Source: Phycisphaera sp. (GTDB taxonomy: Bacteria; Planctomycetota; Phycisphaerae; Phycisphaerales; UBA1924). Taken from it: a stretch of 64,000 nucleotides of DNA. A program made the position numbers and the translations under genes. Numbering within the stretch: position 1 is the stretch's first letter; each line of letters opens with the position of its first letter. The stretch is from the NCBI GenBank assembly GCA_025916675.1, contig CP098402.1:2723205-2787204 (forward strand). Reading direction: 5' to 3'. Shown here piece after piece: positions 1-8,956 of this stretch. The notes beneath the pieces are model-generated. The model had not been told where the DNA came from, searched no databases, and saw only the letters and a list, made by a program, of their open reading frames with translations.

Positions 1-1
1 G

Positions 2-1648
2 CAGGTCGCACATTCGCACGAGGACGGCGGAAGCTGCTTTGTCTGCGACGCTGCGAAGCGAGACGCGGGTCGCCTGTGGTGTACCGAGCACGCCCGGTAC
101 GAGAACCGTTGCTGGATCTGCCAGCCGCAGCTTGAGGAGCCATCTCGGCCGTACTGCGAAGAGCACTATTTGTACCAGGACGAGTGCCACCTCTGCAATC
201 CGGTACTCGCTACTTCCGAGGGAGCAGCGGCGGAATCCAGAGGTGGCCTACATGGGCACGGTGCTGACGAGACCTGCTTCATGTGTGACCCAGAGAAACG
301 TGACGCGGGCCGCTTGTGGTGCACCGAACATACTCGGTACGAGGACCGTTGCTGGATCTGCCAGCCCCAGTTGAAGGACAGCTCTCGAGCGTACTGCGAG
401 CAGCACTTCCTCTACGAAGATGAGTGCCACCTTTGCAACCCATCGCAGGGTGGCGCCTCGGCTACACCATCTCGCGATGATGCTCCGGCGATGTTCTGTC
501 ATGAGCACGGCGTGGACGAGATTGAATGCGGGATCTGCCAGCCACAGCTCGCCACGACGCTCGCTCCTGGCGAGTCGTTGCTCGTCCGCATGCCCTCAGC
601 GAGATCGGCCGAACTTGCCGGGCTGACGCTTGAGCGACCAGACCGCGGGGCCGCATCGCCCTCGATCAGCCTCCTAGGCGAGGTCCGCTACAACGGGAAC
701 AGGTTGGCGAAGCTCACGCCGTTAGCCCCCGGTGTCATCACAGACATCCGTGTTGATGTTGGCGACCAGGTTGAAGAAGGGAAGATTCTCGCGGTTATCA
801 ATTCCATGGCGGTGGCACAGGCGAAGTCCGCGTACCTGTCCAAGATCGCAGAGCTCGAAGCGAGAACCACCGTGTTCGATCGTGAGCAGAAGCTCGTCAA
901 CGAGAACATCGCGGCTCGCCGGGACTTCCAGGATGCCCAGGCGGCTCTGAAGCTCGCTGAGCTTGAGATGCGTCGCACACACCAGCAACTCATCAACCTC
1001 GGCTTTATCGAGTCGGAAGTCTCCGGCATCGCAGCCGAGCAGTCGTCGTCATCGGACCTGTACGTTAGGGCACCTTTTAACGGCACTGTCGTAGAACGGA
1101 CAGCCGTTCTGGGCGAGGCAGCGGATTCGGAGGGGTCACTCTTCGAGATCGCCGACCTGACGACCATGTGGATCGAGCTTGCGGTCCCTGAAGAGCAAGC
1201 GTTTCAGATCGAGCGTGGCGGGGACATCGTCGCGAGAGTCCGGGCTTTGCCCGGACTGGAGATCCCCGGACAGATTACCTGGATCAGCCCGCGTATCGAT
1301 GAACGCACACGCATGGTTCGGGCTCGTGCGACGGTCCTGAACGACCGCAGCGTCCTTCGGCACGGCATGTTCACAGAGGTTGCCGCGATGATCGGCGGTA
1401 CTACGAACTCGCTGCTTGTCCCCGGTGAAGCGGTGCACGAGATCGATGGCACATCTTTCGTGTTTGTGCAGCAGGAACCGGATCTGTTCGCGGTTCGGCG
1501 TGTCGATGTAGGCGTGCGCACAGCCTCAGGTACCGTTGCGATTCTGGCGGGCCTCACCGAGAACGATGCCGTTGTAACCGGTGGCAGTTTCACCATGAAG
1601 ACTGAGTTTCTCAAGTCCCGACTCGGCGCGGGATGCGTCGACGACTGA
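2..1648 (+). CDS. RND efflux periplasmic adaptor with Cys-rich metal-knuckle N-terminus (5'-partial)
   Basis: The reading frame is open from base 2, so the start lies upstream of the window. The first ~180 visible residues are packed with CxxC and Cx2H pairs (for example CWICQPQ, WCTEH, YCEQH, CHLCNP), which look like tandem zinc-knuckle or treble-clef metal-binding units. From about 660 the protein becomes a HlyD/CusB-type membrane-fusion protein: a barrel-sandwich segment (APGVITDIRVDVGDQV), an alpha-hairpin rich in Glu/Ala/Leu, the returning lipoyl half (APFNGTVVERTAVLGE) and a beta-barrel. This family bridges an inner-membrane RND pump and an outer-membrane channel for metal cations. The RND pump gene follows 12 bp later, so the two form an operon. 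The Cys-rich front is unusual for adaptors and may sense or pre-bind metal (inference). No outer-membrane channel gene follows directly in this first unit. Confidence 0.88.
   Translation, partial: QVAHSHEDGGSCFVCDAAKRDAGRLWCTEHARYENRCWICQPQLEEPSRPYCEEHYLYQDECHLCNPVLATSEGAAAESRGGLHGHGADETCFMCDPEKRDAGRLWCTEHTRYEDRCWICQPQLKDSSRAYCEQHFLYEDECHLCNPSQGGASATPSRDDAPAMFCHEHGVDEIECGICQPQLATTLAPGESLLVRMPSARSAELAGLTLERPDRGAASPSISLLGEVRYNGNRLAKLTPLAPGVITDIRVDVGDQVEEGKILAVINSMAVAQAKSAYLSKIAELEARTTVFDREQKLVNENIAARRDFQDAQAALKLAELEMRRTHQQLINLGFIESEVSGIAAEQSSSSDLYVRAPFNGTVVERTAVLGEAADSEGSLFEIADLTTMWIELAVPEEQAFQIERGGDIVARVRALPGLEIPGQITWISPRIDERTRMVRARATVLNDRSVLRHGMFTEVAAMIGGTTNSLLVPGEAVHEIDGTSFVFVQQEPDLFAVRRVDVGVRTASGTVAILAGLTENDAVVTGGSFTMKTEFLKSRLGAGCVDD
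35..440 (+). repeat. Internal 240-bp-offset duplication encoding Cys/His knuckles
   Basis: Two copies of a roughly 165-bp coding segment start at 35 and 275, an offset of exactly 240 bp (80 codons). Both encode the order CxxC, RDAGRLWCTEH, RYExRCWICQPQL, YCExH, DECHLCNP. Nucleotide identity is high but there are many synonymous differences, so the duplication is old and maintained at protein level. The first copy may be preceded by others beyond the window start. Confidence 0.85.
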
Positions 1649-1660
1649 TCCGGAGCCCCT

Positions 1661-4600
1661 ATGCTGACCCGTCTTATCGAGATCTCGCTCCGGAACAGGG
1701 TGCTCGTCATTCTGCTGTTCGCGATTGCATGCGCCGCAGGCGTCTATCGGATGATCCAGCTCCCGATCGACGCGTTTCCCGACACGACACCGATCCAGGT
1801 GCAGATCAACACGGTGGCCCCCGCGCTCAGCCCCGAAGAGATCGAGCAACAGATCACGCTCCCTGTCGAACTCTCAATCGGCGGGCTTCCCGGTCTCCAG
1901 AACGTGCGGTCGGTCTCAAAGTTCGGGTTCTCGCAGGTCGTAGCCACGTTCGATGATGACATTCGCATCATCGACGCCCGGCAGTACATCACGGAGCGGC
2001 TTTCGGCGGTCGAACTGCCAGACGGCGTCGGAAGTCCGGAACTCGGACCAATCGCGACTGGTCTCGGCGAGGTCTTTCACTATGTCATCCGGTCGGAGAC
2101 CGGTGAACACTCCACCGAAGAACTCCGGACCATCCACGATTGGGTGATCAAGCCTGAGCTTCGGAAGGTCCCTGGTGTCGCCGAAGTCAATTCGTGGGGC
2201 GGCCTGGAGCGCCAGTATCACGTCGTCGTCAAGCCGGAAGCGTTGATCAAGTTTGGTTTTACGCTTGAGGATGTGCAGGATGCTCTACGGCGTAACAACG
2301 CCAACGTAGGCGGCGGGCAAATCGTCACCTCCGGTGAGGCGAGGGTGGTCCGAGGGTTGGCGCGCGTGGCGACTATCGAAGAGATCGAAGCCATCGTGGT
2401 CGACTCTAGCGATGGCACGCCGGTGCAGATTCAGGATGTCGCGGAGGTGGAGATCGGCAGCGAGATCCGCCGCGGTGCGGTCTCGGCATACGGCGAAGGC
2501 GAGGTCGTTCTCGGCCTCGCCTTCATGCTGATGGGCGAGAACAGCCGTGTTGTGACCGAAGAGCTGCGTGAACGGCTCGAGTCGCTCTCGCCATCGCTGC
2601 CGCCTGACGTTGTCGTGGATGTGGTGTATGACCGGACGCTGCTCGTCGAGCAGGTCATTAAGACGGTCGAACACAATCTCGTGATCGGTGCCGTGCTAGT
2701 AATCATCGTTTTGCTCATTATCCTAGGAAATATCCGGGCCGGCCTGCTCGTAGCCGTCGCCATTCCGATCTCCATGCTGTTCGCCGTGCAGGGCATGTAT
2801 GAGTTCGCGATCGCAGCGAGCTTGCTCAGCCTTGGCGCAATCGATTTCGGCATCCTCGTCGATGGCTCGGTGGTTATGACCGAAGCGAACCTCCGTTCTC
2901 TGAAAGAGCGCCAGCGGACGCTTGGCCGGAAACTCTCGCCGTCCGAACGGCGAGAGTCAATCGCGACGTCCAGCGCGCGAGTTGTCCGACCGATCGTATT
3001 CGGGATGGGGATCATTACGCTCGTCTTTGCGCCCGTGTTGACGCTGGAAGGCATCGAAGGGAAGATGTTCAGGCCGATGGCGTGGACGTTCATCTTCGCA
3101 CTCCTCGGAGCCCTTCTGGTTGCGGTCTTCCTGTCGCCGGTTCTGTCGTACTACTTCCTCCCGCGTCGCGTGAAACCCAAGGACGCTGTCTTGATTCGCG
3201 GCTTGGCTGGGGCATACGGCTGGGCGGTTGGCGGGGCGATCAGGCTCCGGTGGGTAGTCATGCTGCTGGCCGTGGCGTTGCTAAGTGTCGCGGGCTACCA
3301 AAGCACGCGGATGGGCGGCGAGTTCATCCCACGGCTCAGTGAGGGGTCGATGGTCGTGAACACGATCCGTCTCGCCGGTGTCTCCATCGATGAGTCAGTG
3401 CGCTACAACACGCGGATCGAGGAAGTGCTGCTCGATGAGTTTCCGGACGAAATCGAGCACATATGGAGCCGCATCGGGACGGCGGAGGTGGCGACCGATC
3501 CGATGGGGATCGAGCTGACAGATATCTTCCTGACGCTCACGCCGCGTGCGGATTGGACGATAGCTGACACGCAGTCGGATCTCGTAATCGAGATGGAGAA
3601 GACTATTTCACAATTCCCCGGCGTCAACATGGTGTTCACGCAGCCGATCGAGATGCGCATGAACGAGATGGCCTCGGGGATCCGGTCGGACATCGGAATC
3701 AAGATTTTCGGCGACGACTTCGATGAGCTGCTCCGGATCGCCGATGACGTTCAACGCGTGCTTTTGGATATCCCGGGCGCTTCAGACATCTCGGTGGATC
3801 AGATCACGGGACAACCATCATTGTCTGTCTCTGTCGATCAGTCTCGCGTTGCCCGCTACGGCGTTGCCGCCAGCGAGGTCTTGGACTTCGTCGAGGCAAT
3901 TGGGGGCATCCGAGTCGGCGAGGTATTCGAGGGACAGCGTGTCTTCCCGTTGGTCGTCAGACTGCCGCAGCAGTTCAGGGAAGACGTGGCCGCGGTATCG
4001 TCGGTTCGCATTCCGACCGAAGGCGGAGTCGCCGTACCGCTGTCGTCGATGGCATCCGTCGATCTGACGGAGGGTTCGGCCACGATCAACCGAGAATGGA
4101 GCAGGAGGCTCATTCGCGTGCAGTGCAACGTGAGCGGAAGAGATCCGGCGTCTTTCGTCCAAGAAGCTCGAGCGGCAATCGAATCGCAGGTCGCATTGCC
4201 CGAGGGTTACGTGCTTGAGTGGGGAGGGCAGTTTGAGAATCTTGAACGCGCCAGGACTCGGCTGCTCGTCGTTGTACCTGCCGTCCTGCTCATGGTGTTC
4301 TTCCTGCTGTACTTCAGTCTGAAGAATTTGCGGGATGTCGTCATCATCTACACCTGCATTCCTTTCGCAGCGGTCGGCGCGATACTCGCATTGTGGTGGC
4401 GAGACATCCCGTTCAGTGTCAGTGCAGTTGTCGGCTTTATCGCCCTCACAGGTATTGCTGTACTCAATGGGCAGATCCTGATTACCGCTATTCGGGATGC
4501 TCTGGAAACAAGGGGACCGAAGAAGGACGCGATCATTGCGGCCTCAAAGACCCGCCTTCAACCAGTGCTCGCAACGGCGATCACCGATATCGCGGGGTTC

Positions 4601-4774
4601 ATTCCGATGGCAATTGCAACAGGCGTGGGAAGTGAAATCCAGCGACCGCTGGCGACGGTGGTGATCGGCGGGATGGTCACCTCAACACTCCTCACGTTGT
4701 TCGTGCTGCCAGCAATTGCATCGGTCTTTATGCAACGGGGTCCGGGGCATGTCGACTCGGAGGGTGTTGAGTGA
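1661..4774 (+). CDS. Heavy-metal efflux RND transporter (CzcA/CusA-like), system 1
   Basis: A 1037-residue protein, full length for the HME-RND family, which exports metal cations using proton-motive force. The N-terminal helix is followed by the porter domain (FPDTTPIQVQI), and TM4 carries the HME signature with an intramembrane acidic residue (AIDFGILVDGSVVM). A second porter half follows (residues ~570-850), then the C-terminal helix bundle. The ATG is preceded by GGAG at 1652 and sits 12 bp after the adaptor stop. The stop overlaps the next start (GTGA), so adaptor, pump and CDF gene are probably co-transcribed. The exact metal cannot be read from the sequence; the signature fits divalent-cation (Czc-like) better than Cu/Ag pumps, but this is uncertain. 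Confidence 0.92.
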   Translation: MLTRLIEISLRNRVLVILLFAIACAAGVYRMIQLPIDAFPDTTPIQVQINTVAPALSPEEIEQQITLPVELSIGGLPGLQNVRSVSKFGFSQVVATFDDDIRIIDARQYITERLSAVELPDGVGSPELGPIATGLGEVFHYVIRSETGEHSTEELRTIHDWVIKPELRKVPGVAEVNSWGGLERQYHVVVKPEALIKFGFTLEDVQDALRRNNANVGGGQIVTSGEARVVRGLARVATIEEIEAIVVDSSDGTPVQIQDVAEVEIGSEIRRGAVSAYGEGEVVLGLAFMLMGENSRVVTEELRERLESLSPSLPPDVVVDVVYDRTLLVEQVIKTVEHNLVIGAVLVIIVLLIILGNIRAGLLVAVAIPISMLFAVQGMYEFAIAASLLSLGAIDFGILVDGSVVMTEANLRSLKERQRTLGRKLSPSERRESIATSSARVVRPIVFGMGIITLVFAPVLTLEGIEGKMFRPMAWTFIFALLGALLVAVFLSPVLSYYFLPRRVKPKDAVLIRGLAGAYGWAVGGAIRLRWVVMLLAVALLSVAGYQSTRMGGEFIPRLSEGSMVVNTIRLAGVSIDESVRYNTRIEEVLLDEFPDEIEHIWSRIGTAEVATDPMGIELTDIFLTLTPRADWTIADTQSDLVIEMEKTISQFPGVNMVFTQPIEMRMNEMASGIRSDIGIKIFGDDFDELLRIADDVQRVLLDIPGASDISVDQITGQPSLSVSVDQSRVARYGVAASEVLDFVEAIGGIRVGEVFEGQRVFPLVVRLPQQFREDVAAVSSVRIPTEGGVAVPLSSMASVDLTEGSATINREWSRRLIRVQCNVSGRDPASFVQEARAAIESQVALPEGYVLEWGGQFENLERARTRLLVVVPAVLLMVFFLLYFSLKNLRDVVIIYTCIPFAAVGAILALWWRDIPFSVSAVVGFIALTGIAVLNGQILITAIRDALETRGPKKDAIIAASKTRLQPVLATAITDIAGFIPMAIATGVGSEIQRPLATVVIGGMVTSTLLTLFVLPAIASVFMQRGPGHVDSEGVE

Positions 4775-5373
4775 GTAGGTGCGACTGCGCAGATGAAGCA
4801 ATTGGACTCGAGCAGAGGACTCTTGTCACGCTGCTCACGATCAACGGTGTGATGTTTGTCGTCGAGATCATCGTTGGTTGGATTGCGGAATCTACCGCGC
4901 TTCTGGCCGATTCGCTTGATATGCTGGCGGATGCAGCAGTTTATGGAATCGCACTGTATGCAACCAGCCGGGCTGACCACACGCAGCGGACCGCGGCACG
5001 ATTCAGCGGCGTTCTCCAGATCGCATTGGGTCTTGGGGTTCTGGTCGAGGTCGTTCGACGGGTGGCCTTCGGCAGCGAGCCGACGAGTCACCTGATGATC
5101 GGGGCTGGGGCCGTCGCGCTTGTTGCGAATCTGATCTGTCTCCGGCTTATCGCGAAACATCGAGAGGGCGGTGCGCACATGCGAGCGTCCTGGATCTTCT
5201 CGAAGAACGACGTAATCGCGAATACTGGTGTCATCGTGGCCGGGCTTCTCGTGATGGCTTCGCGTAGCAGCGTCCCCGATCTGCTCGTCGGTTCCATCGT
5301 TGCTGTAGTCGTTGTTCGGGGTGGCGTCCAGATCCTGAGAGTTGCATGTCAGTCTCAGGAAGCTCACGGTTGA
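4771..5373 (+). CDS. Short CDF-family cation transporter lacking the cytoplasmic domain
   Basis: 200 residues beginning with GTG, overlapping the pump stop by 4 bp. Six hydrophobic helices match the cation diffusion facilitator membrane domain. TM2 carries DSLDMLADA in place of the usual HxxxD and TM5 carries SKNDVIANTG. The C-terminal cytoplasmic domain (~80-100 residues) of typical CDF proteins is absent; the protein stops after TM6. Such short CDF proteins are often found beside RND metal pumps. The N-terminus has a Cys pair (RCDCAD) that could touch metal. Likely role: moving the same metal into the periplasm for the RND pump (inference). Confidence 0.8.
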   Translation: MSRCDCADEAIGLEQRTLVTLLTINGVMFVVEIIVGWIAESTALLADSLDMLADAAVYGIALYATSRADHTQRTAARFSGVLQIALGLGVLVEVVRRVAFGSEPTSHLMIGAGAVALVANLICLRLIAKHREGGAHMRASWIFSKNDVIANTGVIVAGLLVMASRSSVPDLLVGSIVAVVVVRGGVQILRVACQSQEAHG

Positions 5374-5488
5374 ATCCTCCGCGAAGCGAGTCTCATGAAG
5401 CTCGTTGCGAGCATCGGTGAATGCTTCAGGCCTGTGATTGCAAAGATTCATGAACCCGCCGTCGGCTGCCGAGGTATACTTGAAATAG

Positions 5489-5914
5489 ATGAGCATTCGC
5501 CCACTCGCCATCCTGCTCACCGCGATCATCGCGTTCCACACCTCCTTTGGCGGTGCCGGCGGTGTTGCGGTGCTTTGCCTCGGTGGCGGTCATCAGCACG
5601 CACCGGCAGAGTCCGATCACTGCGAATCCTCGTGCAGCCACGACGTGTCATGGCCGCTCCCGGTGCCCGTGGGAGAGCATGAGCACGACTGTGGCTGTAC
5701 CGATGTCGAGATCACGACCGCGGAACTCCTGACACTCCCCCGCAGCGACGGTGGGAGCGATGTGCCGCCCGCGATTGTCTCGTCTCCTTCGTGGGGCGTC
5801 GTCATTGCGGAGGCCGGTCTTGGTCGCCGCGGCCCGCCGATGCCGCCGCCTTGGTTCGACCCCGGCGGGGTCCACAGGCTCGCCATCGTGGCGAGCGTTC
5901 GCCTGACCATCTGA
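5489..5914 (+). CDS. Exported His/Cys-containing protein of the metal locus, function unknown
   Basis: A 141-residue ORF. The N-terminus (RPLAILLTAIIAFHTSFGGAG) looks like a signal peptide or anchor. It is followed by a short His/Cys-rich stretch (GGGHQHAPAESDHCESSCSH, later HEHDCGCTD), which suggests metal binding in the periplasm. The rest is Pro/Gly-rich without a recognisable fold. A TATACT box lies at 5475-5480, only about 8 bp before the ATG, so if used it would give a nearly leaderless message. The position between the two RND units supports a role in metal handling. No family assigned. Confidence 0.65.
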   Translation: MSIRPLAILLTAIIAFHTSFGGAGGVAVLCLGGGHQHAPAESDHCESSCSHDVSWPLPVPVGEHEHDCGCTDVEITTAELLTLPRSDGGSDVPPAIVSSPSWGVVIAEAGLGRRGPPMPPPWFDPGGVHRLAIVASVRLTI

Positions 5915-5999
5915 TTCCTGTCTGTTCCTTCGCGCGTGCCGCAGCGGCTTGGTCCGTTGCGGCGGGTATCGCTTTGGACCCAGACAGGGATCGCAAACC

Positions 6000-7484
6000 A
6001 TGGACAATCTGAAACGCCCGCGTCGAACGCGGGCCATGCTGCCGGGCCTCGGCTCGGCGGTGGCCCTGACAGCTCTTGCGGGCTGCCAGTCGTACGAGCG
6101 GGTGCCGCTGGAGTTGGCCGACCACAGGGCCGCGCTCGATGCACGGCTCGTTGCCACTGAACCCATCTCGGACTTCGTTGAGCGGCTCGCCGAGGCCGGC
6201 AACCAGGTGCCGGACAAGTTCGACCCGAACGATGGGCTCTCCCCTGAAGAGGGCGAGGTGCTCGCGCTGTTCTACAACCCCGACCTCCGGCTCGCTCGCC
6301 TCGATGCCGGTGTCGCGCTGGCGAACTTTGAAACGGCAGGGTTGTGGGAGGATCCCCAGTTTGGCTTCGATGGTGCGGAGATCCTCTCGCCCGCCGGGCC
6401 GTTCGAGTACGGGCTCACGCTGAGCCTGACGATCCCGATCTCGGGGCGGCTCGGCGTCGAGAAGGACCGGGCCGGAGCGGCGTACGAGGCCGAGCTCCGA
6501 CGCATCGTGGATGCCGAGTGGAGCACGCGGGCCGCGGTTCGCTCGGCTTGGGCGTCGTGGTCCGCGGCGTCCGAGCGGCTCCGCTTGCTGCGCGAGGTGA
6601 TCGGTCAAATTGAGCGGATCTCGGCTATCACCGACGGTCTGGAGACAGCGGGAGAACTCTCGCGGGTCGAGGCTCGGCTCCTGCGCGCCGAGTTGGTCGA
6701 GACCCGGGCGGATGTCGCGGAGGCGGTGTTCGCAGAGGCCCGGGACCGGGTCGAACTTCTCGGTTTGATGGGGCTATCGCCGGATGCTTCGGTGGAGTTG
6801 CTGCCGGCGAGTCCGCCTGCATCGACTGCCGAGATGGGTGATGCAATTGAACGGCTCATCTCGGCGAACACGACACTCGCGGTGCGCCGGGCCGAGTATC
6901 AAATCGCTGAAGAGACGCTCCGCCTGGAAGTCCGCAAGCAATATCCGGACATTTCGATTGGCGCGGGCTACGGGAGCGAGGATAACGACGATCGCCTGCT
7001 GCTTGGCGTGTCGATCCCCATACCGATCCTCAACGCCAACCGGGGGGGCATCGCCGACGCCAGGGCTCGCCGCGATTTGGCTCGGGCCGCGGCCGAGACA
7101 ACCTTCGAACGTCTGGCTCGCGAACTCACGCTGGCCCGTGCTGCGTACGACGTCGCGCGCACGCAGCGAGACGCGTTCGAGCGTGATCTCGTGCCGATGC
7201 TCGACGAGCAGGCAGCCGAAGTCGAGCAACTGATCGACCTTGGCGAGGTCAACACGCTGCTCTTGCTTGAGACCGTCACGCGGCAGTTCGAGGCCAAGAG
7301 CCGGCTGCTCGATGTTCGTCTGGCCGAGTCCAACGCGACAATCGAGATCACTCGACTGCTCGGTCCGGACGAGCCGGAATCGCCGGCCCCTATCGAGCCC
7401 GCGACCGACGATGACACCACCACAACGAACACACCACACACCGCGGCGAGAGGCAACACTCCCGCCGAGGAGGCATCCCGATGA
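6000..7484 (+). CDS. TolC-like outer-membrane efflux lipoprotein (CusC/NodT type)
   Basis: The start at 6000 is chosen because it yields a lipoprotein signal: RRTRAM, a hydrophobic stretch, then LTALAGC with Cys29 as lipidation site. An upstream in-frame ATG at 5949 would put 17 extra residues in front. The 494-residue body is rich in long Ala/Arg/Glu helices and has two OEP repeats, with the typical LTLSLTIPISGRLG strand in the first and LLGVSIPIPILNANRGGI in the second. These form the trimeric beta-barrel/alpha-tunnel channel. The stop overlaps the adaptor start (ATGA), so it is the channel of RND system 2, and possibly also serves system 1, which has none of its own. Confidence 0.88.
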   Translation: MDNLKRPRRTRAMLPGLGSAVALTALAGCQSYERVPLELADHRAALDARLVATEPISDFVERLAEAGNQVPDKFDPNDGLSPEEGEVLALFYNPDLRLARLDAGVALANFETAGLWEDPQFGFDGAEILSPAGPFEYGLTLSLTIPISGRLGVEKDRAGAAYEAELRRIVDAEWSTRAAVRSAWASWSAASERLRLLREVIGQIERISAITDGLETAGELSRVEARLLRAELVETRADVAEAVFAEARDRVELLGLMGLSPDASVELLPASPPASTAEMGDAIERLISANTTLAVRRAEYQIAEETLRLEVRKQYPDISIGAGYGSEDNDDRLLLGVSIPIPILNANRGGIADARARRDLARAAAETTFERLARELTLARAAYDVARTQRDAFERDLVPMLDEQAAEVEQLIDLGEVNTLLLLETVTRQFEAKSRLLDVRLAESNATIEITRLLGPDEPESPAPIEPATDDDTTTTNTPHTAARGNTPAEEASR

Positions 7485-8953
7485 ACACTATGGAACGGGC
7501 GATCGCGATCGCGATCGCGGCACTTGTGCCGCTGACACTGGCCGCCTGCGATGGCGGATCCCAATCTACCGGCGAGGCCGAGCACGACAAGAGCAACGGA
7601 CTCGACCACTTATCAGAAGCCGAGGCCGTGGCGACCGGGTCCGACCGCGTCGCTATCCCCGCCGCGGTGCGGTCGAACCTGGGCATCAGCTTCGTCAAGG
7701 TCGAGCGCCGGCGGGTCGAGCAGACGCTCCGCGTGCCGGGTCGGTTCGAGTATCTGCCCACGGCACGGCGAGAGTATCGCACGGCAGTGCCCGGGCGGGT
7801 TGAGCTGCTCGTCGAGCAGTTCGAGCGGGTCGAAGCGGGCCAACCGCTCTACCGGCTCGATTCGCCGTCTTGGCGGGAGATGCAGCAGCAACTCGCCGAT
7901 GCCGAGGCACAGATCGAGCGGCTCGACGCCCGGCTTGCAAACTTCGAGCCGCTGCTCGCGGCGCATCAGCAGCACGAGGACAGCCTCCACGAGAGCGTCG
8001 CGGTCTGGAACGAGCGGGTCGATCAGTTGCAATCGGTGCGCGAGGCCGGCGGCGGCCGCGTCGACGAACTCGCCCAGGCCCGTGCGTCGCTGGCCAGCAC
8101 CCGCGCCGACCTGGCCAGCGTGATGGAGAAGAAGGCGGAACTCGGAGCGGATCGGCAGCAAACGATTGCCGACCTCCGCGCGGCTCGGTCACGCCTGGAT
8201 TATCTGCTTGATGCGGCCTCCTCGGTCGTCTCTCGTTCCAGGGACGTACTCGCCCAGACCGTCGAAACGCCTCACGGGACCGAGCCGGTGTGGGCCGCGA
8301 TCGCCGCGATCGAGGTGATCGCATCCGAAGCCGGCGTCGTAGAAATGTTGGGCCTGACCAACGGCTCGTGGGCCGACGAGAAGACACCCGTCGTCACCGT
8401 CGTGCAGCCCGACCGGCTCCGTTTCCAGGCGTCCGGGCTGCAGAGCGATCTGGGCGTGCTGCGAGATGGGCTCACCGCCCGGATTGTGCCGCCAACGCCA
8501 ACCGCCGCCGGACGCGCCGTACCCCTGACCGAGACCATGGATGGCACCATCTCGCTCGGGCTGGCCGGCGACCCGAACGACCGCACGCTCGAACTGTTCG
8601 TCGTCCCCGACGAACTCAGACCCTGGGCCCGGCCCGGCATCTCGGCTCAACTGGAAATCGTGACGGACGCGACGGCTTCGCCCGAACTCGCCATCCCGCT
8701 CGCCGCGGTGCAGCGAGACGGGCTCTCCCCCGTAATCTTCCGACGCAATCCCAGCAACCCGAACGAGGCGATCCGCATGGAGGCCGACCTCGGCCTTGAC
8801 GACGGGCGCTGGGTCGCCTTGCTCAGCGGTCTGCGTGACGGCGACGAGATCGTGCTCGATGGTGCTTTCCAACTCATGCTCGCGACGAGCGGATCGATCC
8901 AGAAGGGTGGCCACTTCCACTCCGATGGCACGTTCCACGAAGAGGAGCACTGA
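7481..8953 (+). CDS. RND efflux periplasmic adaptor lipoprotein (CusB/CzcB-like), system 2
   Basis: 490 residues. The signal peptide ends in the lipobox LTLAACD, with Cys23. The barrel-sandwich segment around residues 90-125 (VPGRVELLVEQFERVEAGQPL) leads to a long coiled-coil hairpin (about 130-245, with repeated RLDARLAN, EAQIERL, ELAQARASLASTRADLASV). The returning lipoyl half and a beta-barrel follow. The C-terminus contains an HFHSDGTFH cluster that may bind metal. It overlaps the channel gene by 4 bp and is 3 bp from the pump gene, so channel, adaptor and pump are translationally coupled. It lacks the Cys-knuckle front seen in the system 1 adaptor. Confidence 0.88.
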   Translation: MNTMERAIAIAIAALVPLTLAACDGGSQSTGEAEHDKSNGLDHLSEAEAVATGSDRVAIPAAVRSNLGISFVKVERRRVEQTLRVPGRFEYLPTARREYRTAVPGRVELLVEQFERVEAGQPLYRLDSPSWREMQQQLADAEAQIERLDARLANFEPLLAAHQQHEDSLHESVAVWNERVDQLQSVREAGGGRVDELAQARASLASTRADLASVMEKKAELGADRQQTIADLRAARSRLDYLLDAASSVVSRSRDVLAQTVETPHGTEPVWAAIAAIEVIASEAGVVEMLGLTNGSWADEKTPVVTVVQPDRLRFQASGLQSDLGVLRDGLTARIVPPTPTAAGRAVPLTETMDGTISLGLAGDPNDRTLELFVVPDELRPWARPGISAQLEIVTDATASPELAIPLAAVQRDGLSPVIFRRNPSNPNEAIRMEADLGLDDGRWVALLSGLRDGDEIVLDGAFQLMLATSGSIQKGGHFHSDGTFHEEEH

Positions 8954-8956
8954 GCC

